Below, piece by piece: positions 33,001 through 48,000 of a stretch of 64,000 nucleotides of DNA. Both the position numbers and the translations under genes were made by a program. This DNA comes from Phoronis australis. Its lineage: Eukaryota; Phoronida; Phoronidae. The stretch is taken from the NCBI GenBank assembly GCA_002633005.1, contig NMRA01000114.1, positions 58,724-122,723 of the forward strand, read 5' to 3'. Position 1 is the stretch's first letter, and each line of letters opens with the position of its first letter. Under the pieces are notes generated by a model. It saw only the letters and a list, made by a program, of their open reading frames with translations, was not told the DNA's origin and did not search any database.

Positions 33001-36000
33001 AATCGTTGTTGCTCAAAAGGACATCCCTTGAAGGAGACAGCTGACAACTTGTTCTTGAACTTCAATGGTGTGTGACACTCCATGGTTTCAGTTTGTACTT
33101 AAAGCATTGTTAAACTTGTACTTTCTGTCAAATTGGTACAAGACTGGTCTCAAATATTTCCTTGATCAAAATAGGTGTTATTTCTCGGCTTAGAAAGTTT
33201 TGACTGTTTGTAATTATAACAAAAGTTTTTCAGCCCAACGAGACCTCACACTTTATGAGTTTGGTCCGGTGAAATAACACATTGTCAGTTCTTCTTGAGC
33301 TCAGGGATAACGTCTTAACTGAGTGTAAAAGAAGACAAGACCACTACAGTAATTGGTCTAGATCAAATCGTGTCTTTTTGACAGAAAGGATTGGTTTAAT
33401 ATTCTTTAAGGAAGACAGTTTAGATTAGGTAATAGTTTAATTAGACTGCAACATTACCCAGCCATTTGCACAAGTCAATGTGAAAATATCAGTTGAAACA
33501 GTTTAAATCTCCCCTATTTGACCTGGCTAGGTTGATATTGTGCAATATCAATTACAATTATAGTGTACACTATACCAGAATAGACAGTCTTCTTTATGCA
33601 TGCGTTGCATGAAACAAAATTAATGTTCTCATATTTCTCATGCACAAAACATCATTTCTTGCTAGCTGTGAGTACTTGTCTACTAAATTTTGTCACAAGC
33701 AGTGATTATTTCCTTCAAACAATTGCTTAAGATGAGAAATTGTTGTAGTGCATCAAAAAAGAATCATGATAGTAATTTTGGTTACAACATTTTTATTATT
33801 GTTTTTTCTCGTTCAAAAGTTTTGAAGCAAATTTTAAAAGCATCCTCTGTTAATTTTCAAATTATTTTCGTTTGACGTCATTCTGCTTTAACTTTTTACC
33901 ATTATAACTTTGACATAGCCAGACAAATTTCGTCGAAACTTTCTTGGAAACTACAGTATGTGAATTGTGGAAGAGGTGGATTTGCTACCCCTATGTGTGC
34001 CTTGTGGAAGACTGGAATTAACTCAGCAATATACTGATGGCTAAGAAATTACGCATTTTAATGCTATTTAAATGCTTTTGTGGCAGTATGACTTCGAAAT
34101 TTCTTTCTGAGCATAAAACTTCTATGTATAATTTGTATTCATGCAGCTACTATCCACCAATTACTTGTCCATGCAAAAAGAAATATTGTAAAATATTTAA
34201 TTTCCTTTTCAGCTCACCGATTACAAGTGTTGTCTGCTGATGTCCTGGTCAACGAAGCTATTGAAGCTTTCAACAATGGAGAGTTAGCTCCTGAGGTGAG
34301 AGCTCATGTGGTGACTCTGTTGTTGTAGTAACTCTTTGGTTATGTTGACTGTTGTTATGGTGACTCTGTAATTGTTATGGTGACTCTGTTGTCATGGTGG
34401 CTCTATTGTTATGGTGACTCTTGCTTGTATTTCACTTGAAATCACACTCGACAATATTTTTGACATTTTCCATTCTAATTGAATACAAATTAACTCGAGA
34501 AAATTGTTTATAATTCTGTGCTCGAGTTTATATGTTATCCTGTTTTGCACTTGATGACCCCAGCATTGAAACTCTAAGTTAGAGTCTGAACTCAAAATCT
34601 AAAGTTTGTACTCGAGTTTGTAACTAGAACTCAGGTGTGAAGTGTGAGTTCGTATTCAAGTAAAACGGAAAATGAAAAAAATTGAGTTCATTTCGATCAG
34701 TAAAACATTAAACCCTGGGCCCTCATCTAGAGTGCAGTTGTGCAGCAAAAAGTAGTATTGTCCCTCTTCAGTATAGTTTCAGGTGGTTCTTTTTGTTGCC
34801 TATTTGTGTTTTACTCTGTAATTAAATCTAATTGTGCATGAATTAGGTGGGTCTAAAATCATGGCCAATTTCAAAGTGAGATAAAACAAAAGTTAAGCAA
34901 TTTATTAAAGGCCTATTCATTCAATGTTCATTCTCACCACAGTTAACCATGATCAATACAGAAAACAAGAAATGATAATTTTTCCATGACCTGGTTATTT
35001 TTTAATATTTCGCAGTCGTAAAAAATTGAACTAACGTCTCCATTCTGTGAAGCGGGATGTCTCAAAGTAATAATAATTTTACCAATTGAAAGTGGGGCTC
35101 AATGTAACTTTAAAATCAAGCGGGTCAGCTTCTTGTGATTTATTGTAACTCATCTATAGGAGTCTGAGTTGGATGTGAAGCCTTCAGAGGAAGCGACAGT
35201 TCTTAAGGTGGCAGATGCTTCTGCTACATCAGTCACCCCGGAGATTGTGGTCAGTCAGACTGTTGCCGATGGCAACAACAACAAGGAGAGTGCTTCCCAG
35301 GAAAACAAGGTGGACGACAATAAGATGGCTGACAATAAAACAGTGGAGGAGATTGACAACACTGAGAAGAAAGATGTTGGCAATGAGAAAGGTAAGAATG
35401 GTGTTTGGTTTAGGTAAGCAGTGGTGGGTAGAAGGGTGGGGTTGCATTTTGGGGTTGTGACTCTTCAGGGCATAGCTGGTGTGGATTAGATGAGTTTGAT
35501 TTGCATGATGGGTCTGAGACGGTTGGAAATTCACTTTTGTTTGATCTCTGAACAAAAGTACAAGTTCCCTAATGCATGCTTACGCAATGACACCATAATA
35601 TTAAGTGTTCCCCATTGAGCTGACTGGTCATGTCTGTTATACCAAATGATGCCTCAATTATGTCGTGAACTATGTGTCTGCATGTTGGGTCTAAGAATTA
35701 TGACCTGGTGAGTTTTATGACCCCTTCTTAAATACTGTAACATCAGCTGGTGCTCTGTTGTGTAGGTGTGAGGAAACAGGATTGTAGCATGGGGTGAATG
35801 ACTGAAAACTAAATTGTTTGGCTTTTGTCAGTGTTTTGTAACACTCTGACTCAGTAAATTGTAGAGTCGGCTATTTCCACATTAGGTAAGTTTTGGACAG
35901 AGAGATATGTGCCGGCATCATATTATGTAAGATTCTACCTGGTTTCATAATTTATTAACTCTGATTTAATATCTAGTTGAGTGGCAATGCAGTAGTTACC

Positions 36001-39000
36001 AGCTGTGTTATAGTCTAGTTCTTTTCCAGTGAATTCTTATCCTCTTAAAATCTGATCAAATCACCCATTAAAGTCGGACTCGAATGGTGATCAGATCTTG
36101 GCTCAATCTTGGCTAAAATGTAGTGTCCTGCTAGAAATAATAATGATGTTCACCTTAAGTTTGTAAAATCATAATCTAATCACTGCCACTGATAACTCCT
36201 TACCTCCCTTGTTTTCTTCTGTTCCAGGGCCATCTCAACAGGACTTGTTGCCTCGTTCAAAGTCAGATGTTGCACCCGGATCACGCGGGAGTGTTGCTTC
36301 CTCTAAGAAGTCGTCCAAGAATAAGGGAACACCAAAACCACAGGTACATTGCCTGACAACCTTCTCATCACCCTCTCTCACCCTCATCCCTCCCCCAGAT
36401 CCTGAATCCGTCATTCTCTCCTTCTCAATTAGCGGCAGTTTTGAAGCATAAGCTTAGTGATGACTGTTAGTTACAAATTAAGATAGATGAAGATAAGGAC
36501 ACGCACAAAATTCATTAAGTCATTTCGTAGCCGAATTCAAAAGGCAAAAGAGCTTTCTAAGCTTACCATTAAGTGACTGGAAGAGGCTCTAAAAGGTCCT
36601 TTACATGCATAAAGCCAATCAGATAAAACGTTAGAACAAAATTTAAGAACATCATTGATGTGACAGTTTATATAATGTCAACAAATTTGTTTCAAATTTT
36701 AATTTTCTTGTGAAAATCCACCAGCGGCTTCCTGATTAACAGCTTTGAAGTAAATATTAGTAAAAATTCACTTCTTAAAATTCATTGTCCAACCAACATC
36801 ATTGCTTTCTAGCAACAAGTGCTGCTTGTACGACTCTCATTTAGGTTTAGTTTTGATTTGTGTAATTTTCATTTGGTTTACTCATAAGTTCATTCACGAC
36901 TGCATGTGGTTGTTGTAATTTGTGTTCATGAACCCTGCCCCTGCCCTTTGCCCCTATCCCAGCATTCAGCGGTGGTGGTGGTGGTGGTTGTTGTCACAGT
37001 GTACCCTGGTTCTAGTTTCCCTCATTCTAATGTTGCTACTGCTACTGCTTCTGCTACTAATTGGCTTACTCTGCATAACAGTAATCGATGAACGAGTCAG
37101 AATTTGTGTGTTCATGGTCATTGGGTTATTACATCATGGTCAAGATTCTCCAATTAAGGACACAGCTTCGAGGAAATTTCGAACTTTATTTTGTAACATT
37201 TGTCAAACAAGAACAAGTTATGAAGAACGCTTGAGTTCTTGTTAGTTTTTTGTGCCTCGTAAAATTTGGATCATTCAGAGGAATGTGGTAATTTTGCCCA
37301 GTAAAATTTGGGTCATTCTGAGGAATATAGTAAATATAAAGCTTAGTAAGACTTTGAAAAGGAAAAAGATGGTGAATTATTAGTAAATTCTTTGTCTGAA
37401 TTAATCAATGAAACTTTACTATAATGATAAAAGAAATATCTGCGGCCAGAAATAGATTATTAACTGGTTCTGGTCTGCGTTTTCTTGAAAATTGATGGGG
37501 GCAATTTGATGTTTTTTGTTGCCCTTATTTTCATAAGTGGCAGTAACCTTATGCCAGCTGCAATGAATCGGGATCCTTCTTTTTACCCAACGCACCTGAC
37601 TTTTGAGGCGCAGGGTTTAAAATGACTTGGTCACAAACCAGAAACACCTCGACGCCAAATTTTTTCCTGAACAAAATAACAGAAATCAGATGCTGTCCAT
37701 ATTCACACTGAGGTGTCTGAATTTTTGCAAGACCCTTTGACTGCTCTGAAATTGAACTTGACACTGTGGCAGTCATAAGCATTATGTAAACAGTCTGCAT
37801 TCCTACTGACTCTCTCGCTACCTAAAAGCCACCGCTGACAGAGAGCTATCAGCTGAGCTGTTTGCCTCAAATGAACTATAACTGAGTACTAAGCTGACTG
37901 GTCACATCAAGGCGTAAACAATTGAATTTATTTACCTAAGAACTACTTCGTTCAGTTATTGTCATATTTTCGCACCTTGACATAAGGTGTCAGCTAAGCT
38001 ATCATTCCTTTGAGGACAGCGTAATTGGCTCATAGCCGATCTCCATCTGCGGTGGCCCTGAAATATCAGAATTATGTCCAAGATGTTATCTGCTGAGCTT
38101 TGAGCTGCTTGCTTTGCAATTGTTTGTGTGGTCATGAGCTGTTGCCTACTGAAATTGATGGTGGGAAATTTGTGTGAAGATGCGCTAGTCAGCTAGGCAT
38201 GGCATGGGATTCAAAGTAGTGTTAAGCCTTGAAATTCTTAACATTTTAGATAGTGGAACTAACTGCTACAGAACATTTTAGCATGTTGTACAGAACCTTT
38301 ATGTCTAGCGAAATGCATTCTCTGCTGCTCATTTTGTCCGTATAGAGAAGTCAAGACTGTTTTTCTTTCTTTTTATCCAAAAAGCTAAGCGGGCCAATCA
38401 CCACTTCAAAAATTGATGATAAGAAAATTTAGAAAATTTATGAGTCATGATATGCTTCAAAAATCAAGCTGGTTTTCAAAATTTTACCTCTACAATTCAA
38501 TTCCAGGTTACTTCTCTCAATACTAATTAATTTTGAAATTGATGCCCTCGAGACAATTCTTTTTACTCCAGTTTGATTAATAACTTAATTAATTATTTGT
38601 TTATTTCACATTATTTAAAGTGACGATCATGCAGATTTGCTATTTGTCACATTTCATGTACGATGCATGATCTCAAGCAATATTGAACTGTCAATTAAAT
38701 CTTTCTAATCATCTGAGTTAGGAGTAATGAGAAACCAGTTCTTCAACAATTCATTGTGGCAGCTTTGATTAAAACAAGTTAGAGATTGGGCAACTCTCAG
38801 TCTCTACAGAAGATCAAGCACAGTTCATTGATTGTTCAAAAGCCATGCCCTGCCTCTGACCTTGTGTGATCTCCACGCTCAAACCGCACCAGGTGGCAAT
38901 GTTGAATGACCATACAGACTGCGGCTGCGGTTGTGATAGTTTAGGCGCACTCTCAGAGTACTAAGATATATATGTCATTATACATTCTACAGCTTTAGAG

Positions 39001-42000
39001 TAACACATAGATCTGCCCTGAAAGTGTGGCATTTCTCCATCTCCGTGTACATTATTCTATATATCCTCTATGTGTGTTGGTCTATGTGTCACTTTATAGT
39101 ATGTACACTACAACATTGTGTGTTGCTGTGTCATCATGTACAGACACACTGCTGTGGTGTTGATATGATTGTACACATGATACCAAGTATCTTTCAGACA
39201 TGTTCAGTTTACTGTGCAGTAATGACTGTGTGTCCAAAAAGAGGCCAGGTGGGGTCTTTTGGAAAGTACTTGAATTACCATTGGCAGTGCCCCCATGCAG
39301 CCATAAGATTCTAAGGTCATATTGTAATTGTAGGTGGGAAGTTTCACTTTGTTAACAGCTTTGCAACTCAGTAAAAGAAGTACGACGACACATCCATTGA
39401 TAAATGATCAGCTTGACTAAGATTATCTTTCATGAAGAACATATTGATTTCTTATTCACATTCTGGCACTTTGTGGGCATACCAAGCATGCACATGCAAT
39501 GCTCCCAAAGGTGCCTAGATGTGAACCAAAGCCTGTTGGTCGAGTCTTTTGGAAGCCCCAGTATACATGTAGCAATTAAATTTTATTCAGCATAGGACGC
39601 CTAGTGAATTCAGTTTGTAAAATTTACCAAAGAAGTTCTATGCTAACTTCAAAATGAACATGGTTGTGGTTGCTGAACACAGTTGGTTACATTGTTGGTA
39701 TCTGCGACAATATTGTCGATCCTGAAAATATCGAAACACTGTGAATTGGTAATTTTAGTACTGTGTTTGACATTCATTTAAATTGGACAACCTCTACTTT
39801 ACTCTCATCATATGTCTGTACACATAGTATTACCTTCTTGTACCAGTCATGTCTTCTTGCTTCCTTCAGCTTAGTGCCCGCGCCAAGCTTGGTTCCAAGG
39901 CAACCAAACTACTGAAGAAAGGCAAGCCCGTCGATGACCAGATTGTCATTGATATTATGGTGGAAGCCATCAGGTAATTAAGCGTGATGCTAAATGCAAT
40001 CATTGAAAGCCATCAGTTACAGGAATCTATGGAGGTCATCTGGTAAATACACTCCAGTAATGTGTGGAAGGTAAATTCAGTACAACTTATGCACTAGGCA
40101 ATCGGACAATACAACCAGTCATGGAAATATTCAGGTAATACATAAAAAGTAATCTACACAGGACATCATGAAAATACATTAAAGCAATCTATGTAGAGGC
40201 CATCTGGTTAATACAAGATGGACTACAATCTGTGGAGGTCATCAGGTAAATTCAATGCAGGTGTCTTATGCAGACTATCAGGATACAATACAGCAACTGA
40301 TGCAGGCCATCAGAAAAATACAACTGCAGTGCAATCCATGGAAGTAGTAAATTAATATAAATCAGTAATATGCGGAAGCCATCGAGTAAATGCAGTAATA
40401 TGGAGGCTGTCATGTAAAAGTTCTTAAAATATGGATTCTCACAATACTCACATACAGTGGGAGATAAAATTTGATTTTAATCTTAAGATGGTGGCTTCTA
40501 ATTCCATTCAATCACACCGAATGACCCTACTGAGTTGAGTTCTTAGCGCTGTGCAACATGCATTCAATTGCATTAAATGTGGATGCAGTTGATATTCATA
40601 GTCATACACAGTGCATGTTGCTTTTGATGCATGTCCGTTGCATTATGCGATGTTGAGTAATTATAATAGATTTTATGTTTAGTCTCAACCAGCAACAATG
40701 TACCCCATTCTTTCTTGGACCTCTCTGACAGTAAAGATTAAGTGTTGTAATGCTTTTAAGCCTTAAAAGGCATTTCATATACTATAACTTACCTTCACAA
40801 ATTATTTCAGATGTCTCCCAGAGGGTACTGGGTGGGTAATGGATGGCTACCCTACCACGTACGCACAGGCCAAGATGCTGGAGAAGGCATTGAGTGGCCT
40901 TGATCTTGAGAGGCAAGAGGCAGTGAAGGCCCCGCGTGACTCCAAAGGTCGCATGAGGAAATCGCAGTTGGCCCCTGACCCACGTCCATCATCTGAGAAG
41001 GTGGAAAACAAGTCTGGTATTGATGTGGTCATTCTATTCGACATCCCTGATGAGATTTGTCTGAAGAGGTCAGCTGGTAGGACAAGTAAGCATGGACTTT
41101 GTTTTCACTTATTGGATATTGCTAAAGCTAGCATTATTAAGTTGTCTTTTAACAATTTAGTTCTTAAATAGTAGTGGTGGGGTCAATTTCAGATCATCTT
41201 CATCTTATTGTAAAGGAAGACACACCAAAAATGATCACAAAAGGAGACTTGAAATTTGCCACCATGATTACTGTATGCAGGCGGATTGTCAAGTCTTGGT
41301 AGCTGAAATAATGACTCATGATGTGTTCTCAGCCATCATGGCAGCTATTAACCACAGTGATGAAGAAACAAAATTTTGTCTGATTACTTCAGGCATGTAA
41401 TGTAACCAAGGCAACTGCTCATAATTTGTCCCATCGTACCACACATTGAACGTCTTTCTCTTGCTTTCCAAGAACAAGTTCAAGCTGACCAGGAATACCA
41501 GCAAGAGTTCAATCCCCCACCAGATGGTGCTGCGACAGGTGTGAACAAGGTCGAGAAGGTCGTCGCCGTGGAAGACCCCGCCCATGACATGGAACAGGCC
41601 CAGCACCGTGTCACCGGCTTCCTGGATGCCTGGCCCAAACTGGAGAAGTGGTTCACACGGTTTGGCACCCTTCAGAAAGTAGATGCCTCTTTGCCGCCAG
41701 AAACAGTTTATCTGGAGACAGAAAAAGTATTGGAGGATACGTTGCAGAGGGTAGGTTATTATGGGGCGTTACAGCAGAGGTTTAGTCAGGAGAAGACGAT
41801 AGGCTATCTGATAGGGATTGTTTCACAATGGGAATATTTTTAACTCTTTAGCGTAAATGACTCACTCTAGATGTCTGAAGATTGTCTGCAAGATTATGTC
41901 TCAGTGATGGAGTGCTTACGTTTTTTGTTTCATGCTCAGAGAACAAATTACGTTATCTGGCCCAACTTTTTTAAAGGAGTGCTTCCTGCTTGTTTATCCT

Positions 42001-44983
42001 GACATGCAGTCATACACAGCTAGCTTGCCAGCCCAGTTCCCTGTTCGATGACCCGATTGTCTGGTCAAGTGCAAAATTGCTTATGGTCAAACATCTTAGT
42101 GTTCAATCTTCATGACGAGAATGATGAGAAGAGTCAGCCTAAGGTGTCTCATTTTAATCAGACTATTTGTAAACTATATTTTGTTTGATGTACCTTACAG
42201 CTGAAGGGCCCACCTGTGGAAGAAAGTATTACCATAGAAACTGAACCAGAGAAGCCTCCTGAACCCCCTGTTATAGAGGAGCCCCCACCTCCTCCTGAAC
42301 CACCCAAGGAAGAGGATAAACCATCCACGCCCAAGAAGCGCTCTAGATCAGGTATTTGGTTTATCCTCATTATGCGTTGCTTTTGAAAATGAAGGGGCAG
42401 TGTTCCCTGAGTAACTATGTCTAAATGGCTTCTTTGTCTGAGTGTTTTTGTAGTAAAATTTACATTTAGCAAATCTAAAATTAGCATCAACTGAGCCTTG
42501 AGTTTCGTGTATGTCAGTTAAAATTAGCTTCAAATTAAAAAAATCTTGTTCCACAGACTGTATCACCCTACCATTCCCTTTTCTCCTGAAAACCTTTTCT
42601 CATAATCATTTTCTTTTTATCCACAGAAACTGTATTGTGACACATTTCATTTCTCGTTAACAAAACTTCTTTACATACAGAGAGCATTGTATTCTCTTTG
42701 AGCAGTTGTTCAAAGTGCACTAATCTTGTATTATGCAGGATCAGGCAAGTCCAGATCTTCGTCGAAAGGCTCGGGTCGCGGAAAGTCTCCCAAAGGCAAA
42801 GAACGAGGAAAGTCACCAAAAGGAGGCGATAAAAGTCCAAGCCCTAAGAAGGACAGCAAGAAAGGAACTCCCAAATCTAGCCGAGGTGTGCAGAATTTAA
42901 ATGTTACTGTTCACTGAATGATTTGATCATTAATTTTACATTTTCTACCACACGCGTTTTTGTAGCACGTAATATGTTTTTTCACACAATAAGGGCTGCT
43001 GTTTTAGTCTGATTGGCACAAAGCAGTTGTTGTATAATGTTGTCAAAGTCTGTTAATTTTAGTTGGAACATGGCATAAAATTCCAAAACACATATAAATC
43101 AAAATGGAACATAACGAATTGAAAGTACATTTTAGATCATATTTTCTGACGAGTAAATGCAAGAAATTCCTAATCTTATACACCATAACCTAACAACATG
43201 TGAACATGCTGTATTACTGTGGTAATTATTAGTCTGGGTACTAAATTGTTGAATAAAATTTTTTTTTTTTGAAACACATAGCACATGTACTAAAAGTTAA
43301 CCGTTTCTCTGACGTAGCTTCTCCTGTTCATGTCAATTTCTATTTTAGGCCTACTCAAAGGTAAACTATAGTATGCATGCTTACCAAGCCAATACTGAGC
43401 AAGCTGATGATTTTTTGTTTCACTAAACATGGCAGCTTGTTTTTGTTATCTACTAATAATAGCTTGTGTTTTTAGTTCATTCTATTTATTTTGCCACTCA
43501 GTTTCCAACATTATGCGAACTTTGACCCTGATTATATGGAAGTTGGGTGAGCAGACGTTAAAGGCAGTGTGGTTACTGCATACTGTTCTACTCTGACATA
43601 TTGATTTGTCATAAATGTATTGTCTGTGTACCAGATAACTAGGCAGTAGCCGCTTTGTTGTCCGGTATTTTGAAGAACAGTTTGATGCCTGTTTTTCAGT
43701 GGGTTTAACTGGTTCTTAAGATTCAGGACCATTGTAAATGACTTAGCAGTTTGCGAATGCTAATTTCTAGATAGTTCAAATGAAGAGTAAATCAATTTCT
43801 AAAGATGGTAATGTTTCAAAGAAAACGATATCAAGTGACTGACTCCCATTGCGACTAAATCAAATTACCAAAAAACCATACCAGATAGTATTTTTTGTTA
43901 ACAAACCAGTCATCCTGTGTATATCGTGACAATGGTTGTATGGTCCCTCCCAGAAATGTGTTACATGGTCATTTCCAGCAAACTCTCCAAAGCGAGGACG
44001 CAGCCGTTCAGGGAAGAAGTCAAAGACTCCGGAGCCTGAGCCCGAGCCCGAACCTGAACCCCCGGGTACTCCACCTCCTGCCCCCGGCTCAGAACTCTGG
44101 GAGTATGTTGATGAGCCAATTGACCCTGTGAGTACTGGTGATTGTGTGTAATCTCCTGTTATGAGACTGCATGGTTGTCCAACACATTTTCATTTCACTA
44201 ATAATGAGGGTAGCAGTCAGGACAAATTTCTTTCATTTGGCAAATAGTTTTAGCTTGGATTTGATTTGAATTCGTAAATGTTTGTCAGCTTTTTTTGTAA
44301 AATGTTGCTTTCAATTCATTTACATAATTTTGACTTGATGACTCTTCCATCCAATTGAGATGGGTTGAGTGGTCTTAAAGAGGAAAAAAACAGAGAACCT
44401 GCTGTCTGTGATATATTGCTACTTGTTTGAAAGGGCAAGTCATACTCAATGCTACCTAACTTACTAAATGTGCAAAATCTAATTTGTTTGATGCAATATA
44501 TTCTAGATGCAGTTTTTTATGCTGCTTTTCTTGTTAAATTGGCTTGTCAGTCTGTTTATTGAAGCATTGTTATGGATTAGAAACCTTTATTAGATAATTT
44601 CATTTGATTCAGAAATGTATCAAGCAACTGAATTTTGCTTTCATTGTGGTATAATGATATAACCATGATCTCATCCCTGTCCCTTGATTCACCTACAAGT
44701 GACAGCCAAACAGCAAGTGTCCACTGTCAGCCAATTTTGTGATGACACATACCATGGTGGAAGCCAATCCCAATTTTGACCTTTCTCTCAAACTCTCAGT
44801 CACAGTGCATGCATTCTTCTGTCACAGGAGCTGGCTGAGATCCTTGCCCCCCACTGGGAGGCCGTGGAGAACACCTACGTGGATAGCAGCAAGGACATCT
44901 TCAGCAATGTTAGAGAGGAACGGGAAAACATCATACGATACTTTTTCAAAATCAGGTAGGCGTTGGGTTGGTCAGTTTTAATA

Positions 44984-45014
<31 letters not shown>

Positions 45015-48000
45015 GTGTGTGTGTGTGGGTGTGTGTGTGGGTGTGTGCATGGGTGTGTGGGTGTGTGAGTGTGTGTGTGTGCGTTTGTTGAAACCTTGGT
45101 TGCCTTAATTTCTAGTTACTGTTATGCACTGTGAAATAGGCCTGTGACCCACTTCATAATTAACAAATAAAGTTTTCATCAGCCATGCAGTTGTTAGCGT
45201 ATCACTGCTTGGAAGTAATTTGTACACTCTGTCATCACTCAGTTATGGGTGTATCTCATATAATTTGTTCTTTTTCTAAAAGGGTGATTTGATTATTTAT
45301 AAGAAATAGTTGGACTTTAAGTCCAAATTGCTGTCTTAGGTCTTAATTCACTTTTCATGAAATTGACCTCAACTTTGTCTCGAAGTTGAGTGGATGTATT
45401 ATCAATCATGCCTGGGTACAGCATGGCATTGCCCTACTCATAATCAGAGCAACATCCGATGTAGAATGAAAATAGCCAGCTAACTACCATTGGCGATAAT
45501 TTCCTTACTGTGGGCCCTGGGTTCCTCAAACACTCATTTCCAGTGAGCTCATCAGCTGATACTGCTCAAAATTAATTAATTAACATGTACTTTGAAGTGA
45601 TTTAAGTAGTTGTTTCAAACTATGTTGCTTGATTGAAATTTGTTTTAATTAAGAATCCTTTGGTTACAACATTCTGGAACAAAGTTTAATCGGAAATATC
45701 AGTTGTTTTTTGTATAAAGTTAAGCCTTTTAAAATTGACATACAAGGTCAGAGAAAGCAGTTGTTTGTGAACCGTGCTCTTAGTCATACAACTGTTCCAG
45801 GTGGACTGTAACTAAACACAGCCTATCAAGGAGTTTATGGTCCTTGCTCCGCAGCTATTAATTGTTTATTACCTATGGTTTCTAATAGCTGAACTCGGAG
45901 TGGGTGCCTATGAGTGAGGTGTTGTAATTCCAGTGACACTGATAAATCGAAATATTTTTCTGTCATACTGTTGTCATATGCCTGTATTATGATGACAGAG
46001 GTCAAATGAAGTGGTCGCCATCATAGCAGCTGTTGGTTATGACCAGGGAAAGTTACAAGGCATGAAATTATCACAAGAAGAGATTACAGTTACGGTCTAG
46101 ACTTATGCTGAACCATCACATGTCTGTATCTCTTCAACTTGATCATTATCTGTCATGACAGAAAACATTGTTATTTAATTTGCCTTTTTTGGTGTGTACT
46201 ATTAGCTGCTGACATCTTTAGCTAACTCACGAGTTATGTAATTTACTAATTCCAGGAAAGATTACCTAGCCTACTTACGTCGACCAGACACCAAGCAAGA
46301 GTTCGTCTCACAATGGCAAAAGGTGAATGTCTTTAACTTTGGAGCAAATATTGTGTCTGCTCGTAAGAAACAATGTGACAAAAATACTATGGCATCTGAC
46401 TTTCTTAATGTACACAAGACTGGTTGGAAACATGAGAAAATAGTTCAAGTGGTCTGATACATGCTGCATTAGATGTCCGCAGGCTGCTCACCCAGGAATT
46501 TTGCATCAAACACTTGAAGCCATTTTTTATTTATTCAAATTTTTTATATACACTATAAAAAATTCACATATATAACGCCATAGCTGAGGAGCTAGAGACT
46601 TGACTCAAGGTTTAGCAGTTGCATGTTATTTTGATGGCTGTGTATTCTCAGTAAAGACATTTTGTGTTTTCTGTAAAAAAGCATCTTCAGAGAAGTGAAA
46701 TGGCCGGACTTGAAAATGTTAAATGTAAAATATGATGCTCTCTACCCTCACTGCTCTGAGATAGGCAGGTAGATGGATCAACAAGTGCTCATTTTTGTTA
46801 TAAAAATATTGTGTTCTGATTTTCTCTAGATTGCATGTAAAATTTTGAGTCTCGTTTTAATTTTACATTCAGATTCACATAGTGAAACAAGCTTTAATTT
46901 GATTTATGCCTAAATTAAATGCTGTCTTCGTTTTCTTCCTTTGATATAGCCTAATAATGCAAAGTATATTATTCCTCACTACATTGCACAACTACAGTGA
47001 ATTTGCAAGGCAGTATTAAGGCAGTAGATTCTGTATAGCCAGTCAGCTTCACAAATAATTTTGTGAAGACAATAACTACCCTCAGCTTAGAATATAGAAT
47101 ATAACGTGTTTCATTCCACATCAAAGGTCTACAATCTTCTTCTTTTTTATTTCTGACAGAGTTACAACGAGATTGCCGATGACATGCGCGAGGACGCAGA
47201 GACTCAGTCGGAGCTGCACCAGCGTATTGATGACTTGCGTGAACGGCTGTGGACGGTGTGCGATGATCGGAAGGAGCAGGCAGAGAAAGAGAGGTCGGAT
47301 ATTATGAACGACGGGTGGCTGGAGGATAGAATGGGGGTGCTGTCTAACCATTACATAACGCTAATGCAGGTATGATTTTTTGTTCATCCCACGGATAGCA
47401 GTCTGAAGCACTGCAAGTAACAGGGTACAGTGCTGCCGTCTACAGCTGTATTGATATGGGTTATTTGGAACCCAGTGTTCAACTGACTTGATACAAAAAT
47501 TACTTACTGTTCAGTTACAGGTCCCGGATTTTGAGAACTAGTTTGATGCCTGTTATTCGGTGGAGAAAAATGGTTCTCAAAATTCCAAGCCCACTAAGTG
47601 ACTGTAAATGCAGCAGCTGCAAACGTTAGACAAATGAATATTATTAAAGCTTGGCCAGTATTACTCATTAATTTTTTTTTTCTATCTTGTTCAAGGTTAA
47701 AGCCATGATAGCAGACATTTTTATCTTAATACTAATTAGTGTGTACCATGGGAGCAATCTTGTCAGATGCAAACAGGACATGGGATATGTTATTTTGATC
47801 TCTATTTGCCTTGCTTGAGCTTACTGGCCAGCATTCTTATTCAAACTTGCAATGGTTAGCAAGAGGAAACAGGTTTTCCAAGCTTGCAAGTCAGTGTTGA
47901 AAAGGTGACTGGCCCAGCATGCTTTTTCAAGGTTCCCTTATAAGCTTGCTTTGTCTTGCTGTTTTTTTTTTCAAGATTACTGAGGACTGATTAGTAACAA

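Noticed and set aside
36922-37245. 107-codon plus-strand frame in a SPEF2 intron
   Set aside because: It translates GTGGTG and CTGCTA simple repeats, giving Trp and Leu runs; not a gene.
37549-37800. 83-codon minus-strand frame in a SPEF2 intron
   Set aside because: Balanced composition but no promoter, splice or family signal; not enough to call a nested gene.
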